Shown here in pieces: positions 1 to 9,425 of a DNA stretch of 64,000 nt. The notes beneath the pieces were generated by a model. It saw only the letters and a program-made list of their open reading frames with translations, was not told the origin of the DNA and did no database searches. The position numbers and the translations under genes were made by a program. Positions within the stretch are counted from its first letter, which is position 1; every line of letters starts with the position of its first letter. Location: assembly GCA_030427205.1 (NCBI GenBank), contig JAUHXC010000008.1, positions 62,001 to 126,000 on the forward strand, in the 5' to 3' direction. This DNA is from a bacterium (GTDB taxonomy: Bacteria; Myxococcota_A; Bradymonadia; UBA7976; UBA1532).

Positions 1-61
1 CGCCGGCGCGGGCGCCCAACCCCCAGTCGAGGCCCCGGCGACCCCCGATGAACCGACCTGA
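1..61 (+). CDS. C-terminal end of an upstream gene (partial)
   Basis: The window opens inside a reading frame whose codons begin at position 2. It reads as a Pro/Ala/Glu-rich tail ending in DEPT and a TGA at 59-61, 12 bases before the next start. The composition fits a typical disordered C-terminus and the spacing fits an operon with the propeller gene that follows. Nothing can be said about function from about 20 codons, and the frame choice is only moderately sure. Confidence 0.45.
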   Translation, partial: AGAGAQPPVEAPATPDEPT

Positions 62-73
62 GAGCCCCGCCCG

Positions 74-1828
74 ATGATCCCGCTGCTGGCCCTGACCGTG
101 GCGCTCGGCGCGCCTGTCGGCGAGCTGATCTGGTGGCGCCCCGACGCGCCGGCCAGCGGCCTGACCGTGGGCGACGGCGGCGTCTGGCGGGGCATCGGCG
201 TCGGCCGCAGCGAGTGGTGGCCCCTCGACGGCGATCCGCCGAGCCTGATGGCGCGCACGACCCCCTGCCCGTCGGTGCTGGAGGTCCATGATCCGCCGCG
301 TGCCCGCATCGGCGACATGCGCCTGCCGTGGGGCCCGGTGCTCGCGCGCGGCTGGAGCGAGCGCTGCGCGCTGACGAGCACCGCCGCCGGGCCGCTGGTG
401 CGCTACAACCGCGGGGTGGTGGCCGGCGTGGTGCCGCGGGAGACCCCGGCCCGGCTCGTGGCGACCGACGCCGACTGCGCGCGGGGGGCGGTCGTCGACG
501 ACGAGACCCTGCGCATCTTCCCACTGGATGGGGCGCAGCCGGGCGTGCGCGTGCCGCTCGGACGCAGCCCGACCGATATGCGGCTGACCGCCGAGGCGGC
601 CATCGTGGCCGACCTGGACGGCGCGCTGACGCTCTTCCGCCCCGACGGCACCCGGCTGGCGGACATCGATCCCGGCGCGCCGCTGCACTGCGCGGCCACC
701 GGGCGCGGTCTGGTCGTCATCGAGACGGTCGAGGCCCGCACCGGCGCCCACGCGATGGCCGACGGCGGGCTGCGCTGGGGCCGCTCGGCGGTGGACGACG
801 AGCTGGGCGAGGCGTGGCGCGTCGATCCGCCGAGCGCGATCGGCGCGATGGCGGCCGATCCCACCGGGCGGTGGATCGCGGCGATCTTCTCGGGGCAGGT
901 GCGGATCTGGTCTCCGGCGGAGGGCAGCGTGCGTACGCTGCCGGGCGCCGCGCTCGACGTGGCGTTCGACGACGACGACGGTCGGCGGCTCGCGGTGCGC
1001 GGGCCGGAGGTCGTGACCCTCTGGCGCTTCGACGGCGGCGCGCCGCGCCTCGAGCGACGCATCGCCGCGCCGCTGCTCAGCGCCGCGATCGATCGCCGGG
1101 ACGGCCCGCAGCTCGCGTGGCTGCCCGGCGGTCGCCTTGTCACATTGAGCGACGACGGGCTGGTGCCGGTGCTGGGCATCGGCGGCGCGCCGCTGGCGCT
1201 CGACGCGCCGCGGACCGTGCTGGCGGTCGGCCGCCACCTGCGCGTGATCACCGCGACGGGCAGCCGTCGGGTCGTCGTGGGCAAGAGCCTCGAAGCCGAC
1301 CGCCGCGGCTCCAGACGACGCGGCGCGACCCGCGGCGCGCGGCTCGACTGCGACGGCGCGCCCATCGCCTGGAGCCCAGACGGGTGGCGGCGGCTGCTCG
1401 ACCCGCGCGAGGACGAGGCGCCACCGATTCGGCTGTGCGCCCCCGACGACGGCGCCACCGAGCTGGCGCTTCTCGGGGACGGGGTGCTGGCGACCGCCGT
1501 CGTCCGCCGCCCGGGGCAGCCGCCCACCCGCCGCGAGATCCGGGCCCCGCTGCTGGGCGACGTGCAGGCCGTCGACCTTCAGCCGGGCGGCCGGGTGACC
1601 GCGCTGCTCGACGGCCGGGCCATCGTGCGCTGGCAGCCGGGCGCCACGCCCGACCGGCTCACCTGGGTCGTGGTCGACGGGCGGGATGTCTTCGCCGGCG
1701 GCGGCCGGATCAGCGGGCCCGCCGAGAGCCTGCGCGCGTTGAGCTGGTGGACCGCCGACGGCGTCGTCTCGGCGAGCGAGGCCCCGCGCACGCCGGCGCT
1801 GAGAATGCGCACGGAGGCGCGCCCATGA
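74..1828 (+). CDS. Propeller-type (WD40-like) exported protein
   Basis: This 584-residue protein starts with a short hydrophobic stretch (residues 1-16) that may be a weak signal peptide. It continues as repeated beta-strand-rich units with WD40-like ends, for example GRWIAAIFSGQVRIW near residues 265-280 and VVTLWRFDGG near 315-325. No catalytic motif is visible, so a binding or scaffold role is the most that can be inferred. It was chosen over a longer ORF in another frame because the encoded repeats are coherent and because its TGA overlaps the ATG of the next lipoprotein gene (ATGA), which indicates translational coupling. The two proteins probably work together at the envelope. The specific function is unknown. 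Confidence 0.75.
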   Translation: MIPLLALTVALGAPVGELIWWRPDAPASGLTVGDGGVWRGIGVGRSEWWPLDGDPPSLMARTTPCPSVLEVHDPPRARIGDMRLPWGPVLARGWSERCALTSTAAGPLVRYNRGVVAGVVPRETPARLVATDADCARGAVVDDETLRIFPLDGAQPGVRVPLGRSPTDMRLTAEAAIVADLDGALTLFRPDGTRLADIDPGAPLHCAATGRGLVVIETVEARTGAHAMADGGLRWGRSAVDDELGEAWRVDPPSAIGAMAADPTGRWIAAIFSGQVRIWSPAEGSVRTLPGAALDVAFDDDDGRRLAVRGPEVVTLWRFDGGAPRLERRIAAPLLSAAIDRRDGPQLAWLPGGRLVTLSDDGLVPVLGIGGAPLALDAPRTVLAVGRHLRVITATGSRRVVVGKSLEADRRGSRRRGATRGARLDCDGAPIAWSPDGWRRLLDPREDEAPPIRLCAPDDGATELALLGDGVLATAVVRRPGQPPTRREIRAPLLGDVQAVDLQPGGRVTALLDGRAIVRWQPGATPDRLTWVVVDGRDVFAGGGRISGPAESLRALSWWTADGVVSASEAPRTPALRMRTEARP

Positions 1829-3291
1829 GGCCTGCGGGTCTGTTCGCGTTCGCTCTGCCGGCGCTGGTCCTGATCGCGTCGGCTCTGCTCGCGGCGGGCT
1901 GCGGCGGCTCGGGGCCCAGCGCGCTGGCCAGCCGGGCCCACGAGGACGCGCGGATCGCCGAGCGCATGGTCGAGAGCCGCCCCGGCGCGGCGGCCCGGCG
2001 CTTCGTCGACGCCGGCGACGCCATCACGACGCTGGCAGATAAACACCCCGGCCACCCGCTCACCGAGGAACTGCAGCAGGGCGACGCGGTCGGCGGCGTA
2101 CCTCGGCCCGTCTTCGAGCGGCGGCTGGCCGTCGCTCGGCGGGTCATGGGCGAAGCCGATCTGCTCGACGCGGCGGTTGATCTCATGCCCCCGCCGCCCA
2201 AAGGCCTCGCGCGGCTCAACCGGCGCCCGGGCCCGCGCGCGGTCGATCGCCTGCGCGCCGCCCTGATCGCGGCGGGGCGGCCGATCCCACCGGCGATCGA
2301 AGAGCACGGTCCATCGACGACCGCCCCCGACCCCGACGCCACGCCCCTGCCGGCGCCCGTGCCGCAGGACGCCGCCGCGCTCGAAGCCCGCTGGCGCGCC
2401 GTGCGGGCCCATCGCGACGCCGATGTCTGGCTCGTGGCGGCCTTGCCACATCTGCAGCCGAGCCAGCGCTTCGTCTGGGCCCGTGCCCTGCATCGCGGCC
2501 GATCCTGGCAGGCGTTGGCGGCGATGCTGCTGACCCGGGACGATCGGGCCGGCGCCGAGCGCGCGCTCGGCTTCGCCCTCGAACGCAGCCTGCTCGAGGG
2601 GCTCGACGCGCCGCTGCGGCCCGACGGCTGGCTGCCGGTCCACCTCGATCGCACGCTCGTCGACGCGGGACGGCTCGCCGAGGCCGATCGGGTCCGGGCG
2701 CTCTACGCCGCCGGTCTCGCCCGCGCGGCGGCGGTCGCCGACAACGGCGTCGCCGAACTCGAAGGCAAAGCGGAGGCGCTGGCCGACCGGGCGGTCGAGG
2801 CGGTCGATCCCGTGGCGGCGGGCTGGCTGAGCGGCGTCGTGCGCCGGGACCTGCTCGACGAGATCCGTCGCCGAGCCCGCCGCCCCGGCCGAGACCCGGC
2901 GGTGGTGGCGGCGCATACCCGCGCGACGACGCTGACGCCGGCCGAGCGCGCCGAGCCGGCCCTGGCAGCGACCCGGGCGATGGCGCCGGCGTTGGCCGCC
3001 GCGGCGGCGGCCCACGGCGCCGCGCAGACCGCCCCGACCGATCCCGCGGGGCTCTCCCCGGCCGATCGGGTCGTCTTCCATCTGGCCTGGATGCGCCTCG
3101 ACGGCGACGCGGCGGACGCGCACCTCGGCGACGCCCTCGCGGCGGCGGCCGAGCTGCCGGATGCCGAGGCCCGCGTCGACGCGGTGGTCGATGCGGCGGC
3201 GGTCCGGGCGTCCGTCGGCCTGAAGCCGGGGCCGCACACCCGCGCCAGCCTCGCCCGGCTACTGTTCTCGGTCGTCCCTGCGCCGCGCTGA
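1825..3291 (+). CDS. Helical lipoprotein of unknown function
   Basis: The 488-residue product has a clear lipoprotein signal: a long hydrophobic segment ending in LLAAGC, with the lipid-modified Cys at residue 26. The rest is Ala/Arg/Asp-rich, almost wholly alpha-helical by appearance and reminiscent of tetratrico-like repeats, with a Pro-rich linker near residues 165-180. The start at 1825 overlaps the stop of the propeller gene, so the pair is co-translated. The same frame is open for a further 1.5 kb upstream, but that stretch is an Arg-rich shadow of the propeller gene. It ends 11 bases from the convergent SpoIID-like gene. No named family is recognised. Confidence 0.75.
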   Translation: MRPAGLFAFALPALVLIASALLAAGCGGSGPSALASRAHEDARIAERMVESRPGAAARRFVDAGDAITTLADKHPGHPLTEELQQGDAVGGVPRPVFERRLAVARRVMGEADLLDAAVDLMPPPPKGLARLNRRPGPRAVDRLRAALIAAGRPIPPAIEEHGPSTTAPDPDATPLPAPVPQDAAALEARWRAVRAHRDADVWLVAALPHLQPSQRFVWARALHRGRSWQALAAMLLTRDDRAGAERALGFALERSLLEGLDAPLRPDGWLPVHLDRTLVDAGRLAEADRVRALYAAGLARAAAVADNGVAELEGKAEALADRAVEAVDPVAAGWLSGVVRRDLLDEIRRRARRPGRDPAVVAAHTRATTLTPAERAEPALAATRAMAPALAAAAAAHGAAQTAPTDPAGLSPADRVVFHLAWMRLDGDAADAHLGDALAAAAELPDAEARVDAVVDAAAVRASVGLKPGPHTRASLARLLFSVVPAPR

Positions 3292-3302
3292 CGGGTGGGC
3301 CC

Positions 3303-5021
3303 TCACCACAGCTTCTCGACGCGGGCGTCGGGATAATAATGCCGCAGGATGGCGCGCACGTCGCGCCCGGCGCGGGCGAGGCCGATGGCCCCGTGCTGGC
3401 ACATGCCGACGCCGTGACCGAACCCGCCGCCGTGCACGATCCATTCGTCGGGCTCGCCCTGCGCCGGGCCGCCGCTGCGCCGCGCGACCCAGAGCCCGCT
3501 CTTCAGGCCGCCCATCAGCCGTCGATTGAGGGTCGCCCCGCGGGCCCGGTGACGCCCGTCGCGGCCGATGTAGTCCGCGACGAGCACGCGACCGCTGCGG
3601 CCCCGCTCGACGACTTCGATGGCATGGACCGGCCCGATCGCTTGCCGCTTGTTGATCGCCGCGCTGATGCGCGCGCCCGGCCGACGCACCGTCCAGCGGA
3701 AGACCTTCGACCGGCGGGCGCTGGGCGCGCACCAGCTCTCCGGGGGATGCAGGATGTGGTGCTGCACCCGCTGCTCGGACGTCAGCCGGCCGACCCGCCC
3801 GCCGTCGGCGACGCCGGGCATGTGCCGGTCGCGGGCGCCGCCCCACATCGCATGCCAGGCCTCGGTGTGGCCGCCGCACGCCGAGTGGTAGACGGTGTCG
3901 GTGAAGCGCCCGTCACCCGTCAGCAGCAACCCGCGGGTGGCCCGCACCGCCGCCGAGGTCGACTCGGTCGCCGCGCCGGCCCCGGTGTAGCTCTGGCAGT
4001 GCGGCTCGGCGCAGAGCTGATACGGCTCCCCCTGGTGCCGCACGCCGATCTTCGACATGAGCATGCCCCGGGCGGCGATCGCCTGGGCCTCGAGCGCGGC
4101 CTGCGGCGCGTTGGGGAAGATCTCGGACGGCACGACGCCTTCGATGAGCGCCTCGGCGGAGACCAGGTTGACGATGGTCAGCTTGCGGTCGGTGCCGACG
4201 AGCACGAAGAGCTTGCCCGCATAGCGCCGGTCGCCGACCCCGTGACGCGGCCAGCGCACGCCGGTCAGCTCGATGTGCGCCTCGGGGTCGACCGGCGCGA
4301 TCGAGAGCAGATCCCGCGCGCGCACGGTCACGCCGCTCTCGCTGCGGGCCTCGATCCACCCGCCGGGCCGCTCGAGGTATTCGTCGTAGATCCGGCCGAG
4401 GATGGTCGCGCGGCGCGCGATGCGGGCGGCGTTGCGCCGCGCGATGCCGCGGTTCGCCGCCGGGCTGATGGCGATGGTCACCGCCCGGGTGTCGATGGTC
4501 TGGCCACCGAGGCCGAGCAGCGTGCCCGCCTCGAAGACCCGCACCTCGTGGCCCATGCCGCGCCAGCGGGCGCGGGCCGTCGTGACCCGATCGATGTTGC
4601 GACCCGAGAAGCGCTCGGCGACCACCCAGGCGCGGGTCTGGCCGCGGTGGGCGTCGTCGAGGGTGAGGGTGAAGCGGGTGCCGGGCGGCGCGACCACCCG
4701 GCTGCCCATGTCGTCCCCCGGCGCCAGGGTGAGGCCGCTCGGCGAGGAGAGCGTGACCCGGCGGCGGCCTTCGAGCAGGCGCACCGGGATCAACGGTTCG
4801 CCGTTGCGGTCGAAGAGCAGCTGATCGGCGTAGAGCTGCTCGAGTCGGCTGCGGGCCGCCGTCGCGCCAGGCTCGACGCCCGTGGCGCCGACGGGCGTGG
4901 CGAGCAGAGCGATCGCGGCGCCCAGGATCGCGCCGGAGATCGGGCCGGGCAGCGCGCCGACGGCGGCGCAGGCGGATCGGGGGCCGAAGCCCGCGGTCTG
5001 AGGCGCGGATGCGGTACACAT
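3303..5021 (-). CDS. SpoIID/LytB-domain protein
   Basis: The 572-residue protein has an N-terminal hydrophobic export segment (about residues 20-45) followed by the SpoIID domain. Family hallmarks are visible: LIEGVVPSEIFPNAP followed by ALEAQAIAARGM, the CQSYTG motif, and YHSACGGHTEAWH near the C-terminal third. SpoIID in Bacillus is a peptidoglycan glycan-strand lytic enzyme acting on denuded glycan; relatives occur in many non-sporulating bacteria. The start at 5021 was preferred to an in-frame ATG at 5114, because only the former places the hydrophobic segment at the N-terminus and removes an Arg-rich leader. It is convergent with the lipoprotein at 1825 and divergent from the lipoprotein at 5276. 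A role in envelope glycan remodelling is inferred. Confidence 0.85.
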   Translation of the reverse strand: MCTASAPQTAGFGPRSACAAVGALPGPISGAILGAAIALLATPVGATGVEPGATAARSRLEQLYADQLLFDRNGEPLIPVRLLEGRRRVTLSSPSGLTLAPGDDMGSRVVAPPGTRFTLTLDDAHRGQTRAWVVAERFSGRNIDRVTTARARWRGMGHEVRVFEAGTLLGLGGQTIDTRAVTIAISPAANRGIARRNAARIARRATILGRIYDEYLERPGGWIEARSESGVTVRARDLLSIAPVDPEAHIELTGVRWPRHGVGDRRYAGKLFVLVGTDRKLTIVNLVSAEALIEGVVPSEIFPNAPQAALEAQAIAARGMLMSKIGVRHQGEPYQLCAEPHCQSYTGAGAATESTSAAVRATRGLLLTGDGRFTDTVYHSACGGHTEAWHAMWGGARDRHMPGVADGGRVGRLTSEQRVQHHILHPPESWCAPSARRSKVFRWTVRRPGARISAAINKRQAIGPVHAIEVVERGRSGRVLVADYIGRDGRHRARGATLNRRLMGGLKSGLWVARRSGGPAQGEPDEWIVHGGGFGHGVGMCQHGAIGLARAGRDVRAILRHYYPDARVEKLW

Positions 5022-5275
5022 GGACCCGATTGGGCCCTGTCTGGCGGGTGAGAAAAACACTGTCCTCCTCCGGACGCAGCCCCACGCGACCTGTCGGCGA
5101 CCGATCCCGCGCACGGTCGCCGCTCAGGGGGCAGCGGCCCTGGAGCCCCCGGATGATGCATATCCAGCCGGCTCGCGTCCAATCACCGGACCGTGACATG
5201 CTGCGTCCCCCTGGTGTGGCGGGCATCGGTGGCGGTACCCTGTGGGGCTCTGACGACGACGGCCGGAGGAAGAAC
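5022..5275. promoter_or_regulatory. Divergent intergenic region
   Basis: This 254-base gap separates the SpoIID-like gene (minus) from the lipoprotein gene (plus) and must hold the promoters of both. GGAGGA just before 5276 is the ribosome-binding site of the plus-strand gene. No convincing -35/-10 pair or operator was found by eye. Confidence 0.4.
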
Positions 5276-7243
5276 ATGCGGGCAGTGTGGTGGATGTGCG
5301 CGGCGTTGGCCGGCGCGGCCTGGGGCTGCGATCGGCCACGAGACGCCGCCGCGCCGGGCGAGACGCCGCCGGCGGTGACCGACCCTCCGACCGCGGCCGA
5401 CGGGCCGCTCCGCGGGCTGGCCGACGCGCTGCAGAAGGCGCCCTCGGTCTCCGCGCTGCACCGCGACTTCATCGAGCGGCTGCCGGCCCCCGCCGATAGC
5501 GAGCGGGCGGCGCTCGTGGCGACCGCGGCCGACGGCGCCGTCCCGCCCTTCACCCGACTGGCGGCCCGCGCCGCGCTCGGCGCGCTGGCCGATGCCTCGC
5601 GGGTGCTGGCCCTGCGGACGTGGCTGAACGAAGCCGTCGCGCTGCCCGCGCGCAACGAGCGGCGCACGAGCATGCTCGCCGTGCGGCTGATGACCACGCT
5701 GTTCGACCCGCTCGTCGCGGCCCGGCGCGCGCTGCCCGCCGACGTGGCCCGGCTGCTGCCGCCGACGAGCCCCGGCGAGCGCACCGCGTGGCAGGGCGGC
5801 ATGGCCGAGCGCCCGCTCACGCCGCCCACCGCCGATGACATCCCCGCGCTCACCCGCATGGCGCTCTCCCATCAGGCCGCCTCGCCGCGCCTCGCGTGGC
5901 TGTGGCTGGCCGCGCTCGACGACCCGGCGGCCACCGAGGCGCTGCTGTGGCTGCCGAGCGCCGATCTCGGCGAGCCGAGGCCCGGGCCGGGGCTCTCGGG
6001 CTGGGCGCTGGCGCTGCACGCGACGCTGCCCGGGGCACGGACGCGACTGCGCGCGGCGCTGAAGAGCGAAGGGCGCGGCGCCGACCGGGCCGCGGTGACC
6101 CTGGCGTGGCTCGGCGATCCCGCCGCGTCGGCGCCGCTCGCCGCGCTGCTCGATCGGCTCGGGGGGCAGGCCGGCGAGGCCGAGAACAGCGACTTCGATC
6201 TGGCGACGCTCATCGAGGGCGCGGGCCTGCTGGTCAAGGACGCCGGCGAGGACGACCCGCTGGCCCAGGCCCTCGCCCGCTACGGCGAGACCGGGCAGCG
6301 TATGAGCGCGCGGGCGGGCCGGCTGGCGGGCAAGGCCGGCATCGCCGCCGATCGGGACAAGCTCTTCGACCGGGTCACCGCCGACCCGTCCGACCCGCGG
6401 GCGCGACGGGCGCTGCTGCGCCTGCTGCGCGCCGGTGACGGGCCGCGGCTCGCGAAGCTGTTGGCCCGCGATCGCTGGGGCCTGGCGGGCTTCTTCCACC
6501 ATGTGCGCATGGTCGATCAGGCGCCGAAAGCCGTGCTCGACCCGACGCTGGTGGCCGCGCTCGAAGCCGTCGCGGCGGAGCATCCGGCGGAGCAGACCCG
6601 CGAGTGGGCACTCGGCGCCCTCGCCGACGCCGCGGGGCCGATCCCGGCGGTCGTGAGAACCGCCGCGGCGAAGGGCTCGAAGGCCGGCGTGCGCACGCTG
6701 GTGATGCGCGCCGACGATCCGTGGGCCGAGCTGGCGTCCCGCATGACCGGGGATGACGATGCGGTGCGCCGCGCGGCCTACGAGATGCTCATCGCCCCGC
6801 GGCTGCTGCCTTTCGAGCCGACGGCGGCCCAGGCGGCCGCCGTGCTCGACCACGTCGCCGGGCACATGACCGCCCGGCCGGAGGAGCCGTGGGTCTTCCT
6901 GCGGGCGGCCCGGCACTACGTCGAGCTGGCGAAGCCCGAGCTGACCCCCGCGCGACAGAAGGCGCTGGCCCGCGCGCTGCGGCCGTATTGCGTCACGTCG
7001 GGGCCCGACGACAAGCCGTGGTGGGACGCCCTGTTCACCGTCGGCAGCCTCGACCACGCCGAGGCCCGCGCGGTGATCGCCGACGCGGTGAAGTCGGTGC
7101 CGACCGCCGGCGGCCGCGCGGTGATGCGCGAGCGCTTGGGCCTGCCGCCCGATCCGAACGACGCGCCCGCGACGCCGCCGCCGGCGCCCGCCAAACGCGG
7201 CGGGCATTGGGCCGACCCGAGCAAGGCGGGGGGCCACCGATGA
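5276..7243 (+). CDS. HEAT-repeat-like lipoprotein
   Basis: This is a 655-residue lipoprotein with a signal ending AAWGC (Cys18). A Pro/Ala-rich linker leads into a long helical array whose units resemble HEAT repeats, for example AAVTLAWLGDPAAS followed by LAALLDRLG near residues 270-300, and ARRALLRLLRAGD near 375. HEAT arrays usually mediate protein-protein contacts. The C-terminus is Pro-rich and ends in a short Lys/Arg/Gly tail. The ATG at 5276 has GGAGGA eight bases upstream; the longer in-frame ORF from 5009 adds only a shadow sequence. The stop overlaps the start of the aminotransferase (ATGA), so the two are coupled although no functional link is obvious. The substrate or partner is unknown. 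Confidence 0.78.
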   Translation: MRAVWWMCAALAGAAWGCDRPRDAAAPGETPPAVTDPPTAADGPLRGLADALQKAPSVSALHRDFIERLPAPADSERAALVATAADGAVPPFTRLAARAALGALADASRVLALRTWLNEAVALPARNERRTSMLAVRLMTTLFDPLVAARRALPADVARLLPPTSPGERTAWQGGMAERPLTPPTADDIPALTRMALSHQAASPRLAWLWLAALDDPAATEALLWLPSADLGEPRPGPGLSGWALALHATLPGARTRLRAALKSEGRGADRAAVTLAWLGDPAASAPLAALLDRLGGQAGEAENSDFDLATLIEGAGLLVKDAGEDDPLAQALARYGETGQRMSARAGRLAGKAGIAADRDKLFDRVTADPSDPRARRALLRLLRAGDGPRLAKLLARDRWGLAGFFHHVRMVDQAPKAVLDPTLVAALEAVAAEHPAEQTREWALGALADAAGPIPAVVRTAAAKGSKAGVRTLVMRADDPWAELASRMTGDDDAVRRAAYEMLIAPRLLPFEPTAAQAAAVLDHVAGHMTARPEEPWVFLRAARHYVELAKPELTPARQKALARALRPYCVTSGPDDKPWWDALFTVGSLDHAEARAVIADAVKSVPTAGGRAVMRERLGLPPDPNDAPATPPPAPAKRGGHWADPSKAGGHR

Positions 7244-8460
7244 GCGCCGGCTTCGAGCCGACGCCTCTGCCCGATGTCGAGGCCCGGCTGGGCGATCGCG
7301 CGCTGTTTCCCGAGCTGGTGCCGTGGGCCTATCTCAACCACAGCGCCATCTCACCGCTGTCGAGCGCCGCGCGTGTCTGCCTGGAGCAGGCCGCCGGCCT
7401 GACCGCCCGTGAAGGCCTGGGCGGCTTCCCGCCGCTCAACGCCCAGCGCAAGCGGCTCAAGCAGACCCTCGCAGCGCTGATCGGCGGGCAGGCGGAAGAC
7501 ATCGCGCTGGTGCCGGGCACCGGCGCGGCGCTGGGCGCGATCGCCGCGTGCATGCCGTGGAAGCCGGGCGATCGCATCATCCTGTTCGAAGGCGAGTTCC
7601 CGGCCAACGTGACGCCGTGGCTGCAGGCCACCAAAGCCTTCGGGGTCGAGCCGGTCTTCCTGCCGATCGCCGACTTCGGCCGCCCGGACGGGCCCGACTT
7701 CGACCGGCTGGACGCCGCCCTCGCCGACGGCGCCCGCCTGCTGGCGATCAGCGCGGTGCAGTTCCAGACCGGCCTGCAGGTGCCGCTGGCCGAGATCGGT
7801 CGCCGCTGCCGGGCCCATGGCTGTGAGCTGGCCGTCGACGCCATCCAAGCGGTGGGCGCGGTGCCCATCGACGTCGACGCCATGGGCATCGACTACCTCG
7901 CCGCGGGCGGCCACAAGTGGCTGATGGGTCCGCAAGGCGCCGGCTTCGCCTGGGCCCGCCCCGAGAAGGCCGCGGCGCTCGTGCCGCGGGTCGCCGGCTG
8001 GATGAGCCACGTCTCGCCGGTCGACTTCCTCATCGCGCCGGGCATGCTGCGCTACGACAAGCCGTTGCGGACGCGGCTCGACTTTCTCGAAGGCAGCGCG
8101 CCCAACGGCCTGGGCTACGCGGCCCTCGAAGGGGCGGTGCACTGCATCGCGCAGATCGGGGTCGCGGCGATCTTCGAACACATCCAGCGCTGGCATGACG
8201 CCGTCGACGGCCCGATGGTCGAGCGCGGCTTCCGCTCGCGCCGCGCGCCGGACGCGGCCCGACGCAGCGGCGTCCTCACCTGGACCCCGCCGAAAGATCT
8301 GCTCGCGGCCAACATCTCGCTCGCGCTGGGGCGCCGGGGGGTGGCGTGCAGCACGCCCGAAGGCCTGCTGCGCTTCGCCCCCCACTGGCCCAACGCCCTC
8401 GGCGAGGTCCCGCTGGTGCTCGGCGCCGTCGACGAGGCGCTCGCCGAGCTGCGGGGCTGA
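7240..8460 (+). CDS. Class-V aminotransferase (cysteine desulfurase-like fold)
   Basis: The 406-residue protein is a PLP-dependent class-V aminotransferase. The signature around the PLP lysine is GGHKWLMGPQG with Lys226. Upstream lie a PLP-phosphate region (PGTGAALGAIAA, near residue 90) and the Asp/His region HGCELAVDAIQAVGAVP, near 195-210. The family covers cysteine desulfurases, isopenicillin-N-epimerase-like enzymes and serine/alanine transaminases. The active-site Cys loop of SufS/IscS is not evident, so an epimerase- or aminotransferase-like member is more likely than an Fe-S desulfurase. The start overlaps the upstream lipoprotein stop by ATGA. It ends three bases from the convergent agmatinase-family gene. 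The substrate cannot be assigned from sequence. Confidence 0.85.
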   Translation: MSAGFEPTPLPDVEARLGDRALFPELVPWAYLNHSAISPLSSAARVCLEQAAGLTAREGLGGFPPLNAQRKRLKQTLAALIGGQAEDIALVPGTGAALGAIAACMPWKPGDRIILFEGEFPANVTPWLQATKAFGVEPVFLPIADFGRPDGPDFDRLDAALADGARLLAISAVQFQTGLQVPLAEIGRRCRAHGCELAVDAIQAVGAVPIDVDAMGIDYLAAGGHKWLMGPQGAGFAWARPEKAAALVPRVAGWMSHVSPVDFLIAPGMLRYDKPLRTRLDFLEGSAPNGLGYAALEGAVHCIAQIGVAAIFEHIQRWHDAVDGPMVERGFRSRRAPDAARRSGVLTWTPPKDLLAANISLALGRRGVACSTPEGLLRFAPHWPNALGEVPLVLGAVDEALAELRG

Positions 8461-8463
8461 CCG

Positions 8464-9366
8464 TCAGCGCGCCAGCGCCTCGTTGAGGATGCGATACACC
8501 AGCTTGGCCGCGATGAAGTCGGGCCCGCGCAGGCCCGCGATCGGCGCCAGCTCGTTGACGTCGGCCCCGACGATGCTCCCGACCCGCGCCGCCGCCTCGA
8601 TGATCGGCATGACGTCGTCCCAGAACAGCCCGCCGGGCTCCGGCGTACCGGTCGCCGGCATCAGGCTGGCGTCGAAGCCGTCCACGTCGAACGTCAGATA
8701 GATCGTCCGCCCGACCAGCGGGGCCACGATGCGATCGACGTCGTAGCGCCGCTTGTCCCGCCCCCAGTGGATGTGGATCCGGTCGCGGTTCGCTTCGAGG
8801 TACGGGATCTCGCCCTTGCTGATGTTGCGGATGCCCACCGAGACCAGGGTATCGACCGCGTCGTGATCGAGCACCCGGCGCAGCGCCGAGGCGTGGCTGT
8901 AGTGCTCGCCGTCGTAGCCGTCGCGCAGGTCGGCGTGCGCGTCGAAGTGCAGCACCGCCAGCTTCGGGTGCCGGGCGACGAACGGGCGGATCGCGCCGGC
9001 GGTGATCGAGTGTTCGCCGCCGAGAACGAGCGGGAACGCCCCCCGCTCGAGCACCGCGTCGACCAGCCCGGCGAGCTGATCCAGCGCCGCCTCGACCGGT
9101 CGAGCGATCGGCGGCTCGACCAGCGTGGCGATGCCATAGCGCTCGACCGCCTCGCACCACAGCACGTCGTCGAAGGTCTCGACCTCGTGGCTCGCCGCCA
9201 CGATCGCCGCCGGCCCCGCGGCGGTGCCGCCGCCATAGCTGACGGTGGCCTCCAGCCCGAACGGGATGATGACCGCCCGGGCGTCGGCCGGCCCGTGGGC
9301 CTGATCGGCGTCCAGGCCGAGGAAGCCGTCCTGGCACGGCACGAAGTCGAGAGCGGTGGGCTTCAT
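8464..9366 (-). CDS. speB: Agmatinase-family ureohydrolase
   Basis: The 300-residue protein has all the manganese-binding motifs of the arginase/agmatinase family: GGEHS (His119), DAHADLRD (Asp142, His144, Asp146) and FDVDGFD (Asp227, Asp229), followed by the TGTPEPGGL substrate loop typical of agmatinases. The expected reaction is hydrolysis of agmatine to putrescine and urea; N-aminopropyl- or aminobutyl-agmatine are possible alternative substrates. It is the last of three minus-strand polyamine genes, separated from the deoxyhypusine-synthase-like gene by a 59-base gap that contains a strong hairpin. No arginine decarboxylase gene is seen in the window, so the source of an agmatine-type substrate is open. 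Confidence 0.9.
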   Translation of the reverse strand: MKPTALDFVPCQDGFLGLDADQAHGPADARAVIIPFGLEATVSYGGGTAAGPAAIVAASHEVETFDDVLWCEAVERYGIATLVEPPIARPVEAALDQLAGLVDAVLERGAFPLVLGGEHSITAGAIRPFVARHPKLAVLHFDAHADLRDGYDGEHYSHASALRRVLDHDAVDTLVSVGIRNISKGEIPYLEANRDRIHIHWGRDKRRYDVDRIVAPLVGRTIYLTFDVDGFDASLMPATGTPEPGGLFWDDVMPIIEAAARVGSIVGADVNELAPIAGLRGPDFIAAKLVYRILNEALAR

Positions 9367-9393
9367 GGGATGCTCCGGCGGCGGAGGACGGGG

Positions 9394-9420
9394 CGACGGG
9401 CGCCTCGGGGGCGCCCGTCG
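9394..9420 (-). terminator. 11-bp stem-loop between the DHS-like gene and speB
   Basis: CGACGGGCGCC (9394-9404) and GGCGCCCGTCG (9410-9420) form a perfect 11-bp stem with a 5-base loop. It begins six bases after the stop of the upstream gene. No T-tract follows on the transcribed strand, so it may act as an attenuator, an mRNA-stabilising hairpin or a rho-type terminator rather than a classical intrinsic terminator. Confidence 0.5.
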
Positions 9421-9425
9421 GGGGC

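Noticed and set aside
3303..5021. SpoIID-like gene as evidence of sporulation
   Set aside because: SpoIID/LytB proteins occur widely in non-sporulating Gram-negative bacteria and no other sporulation gene is present in the window.
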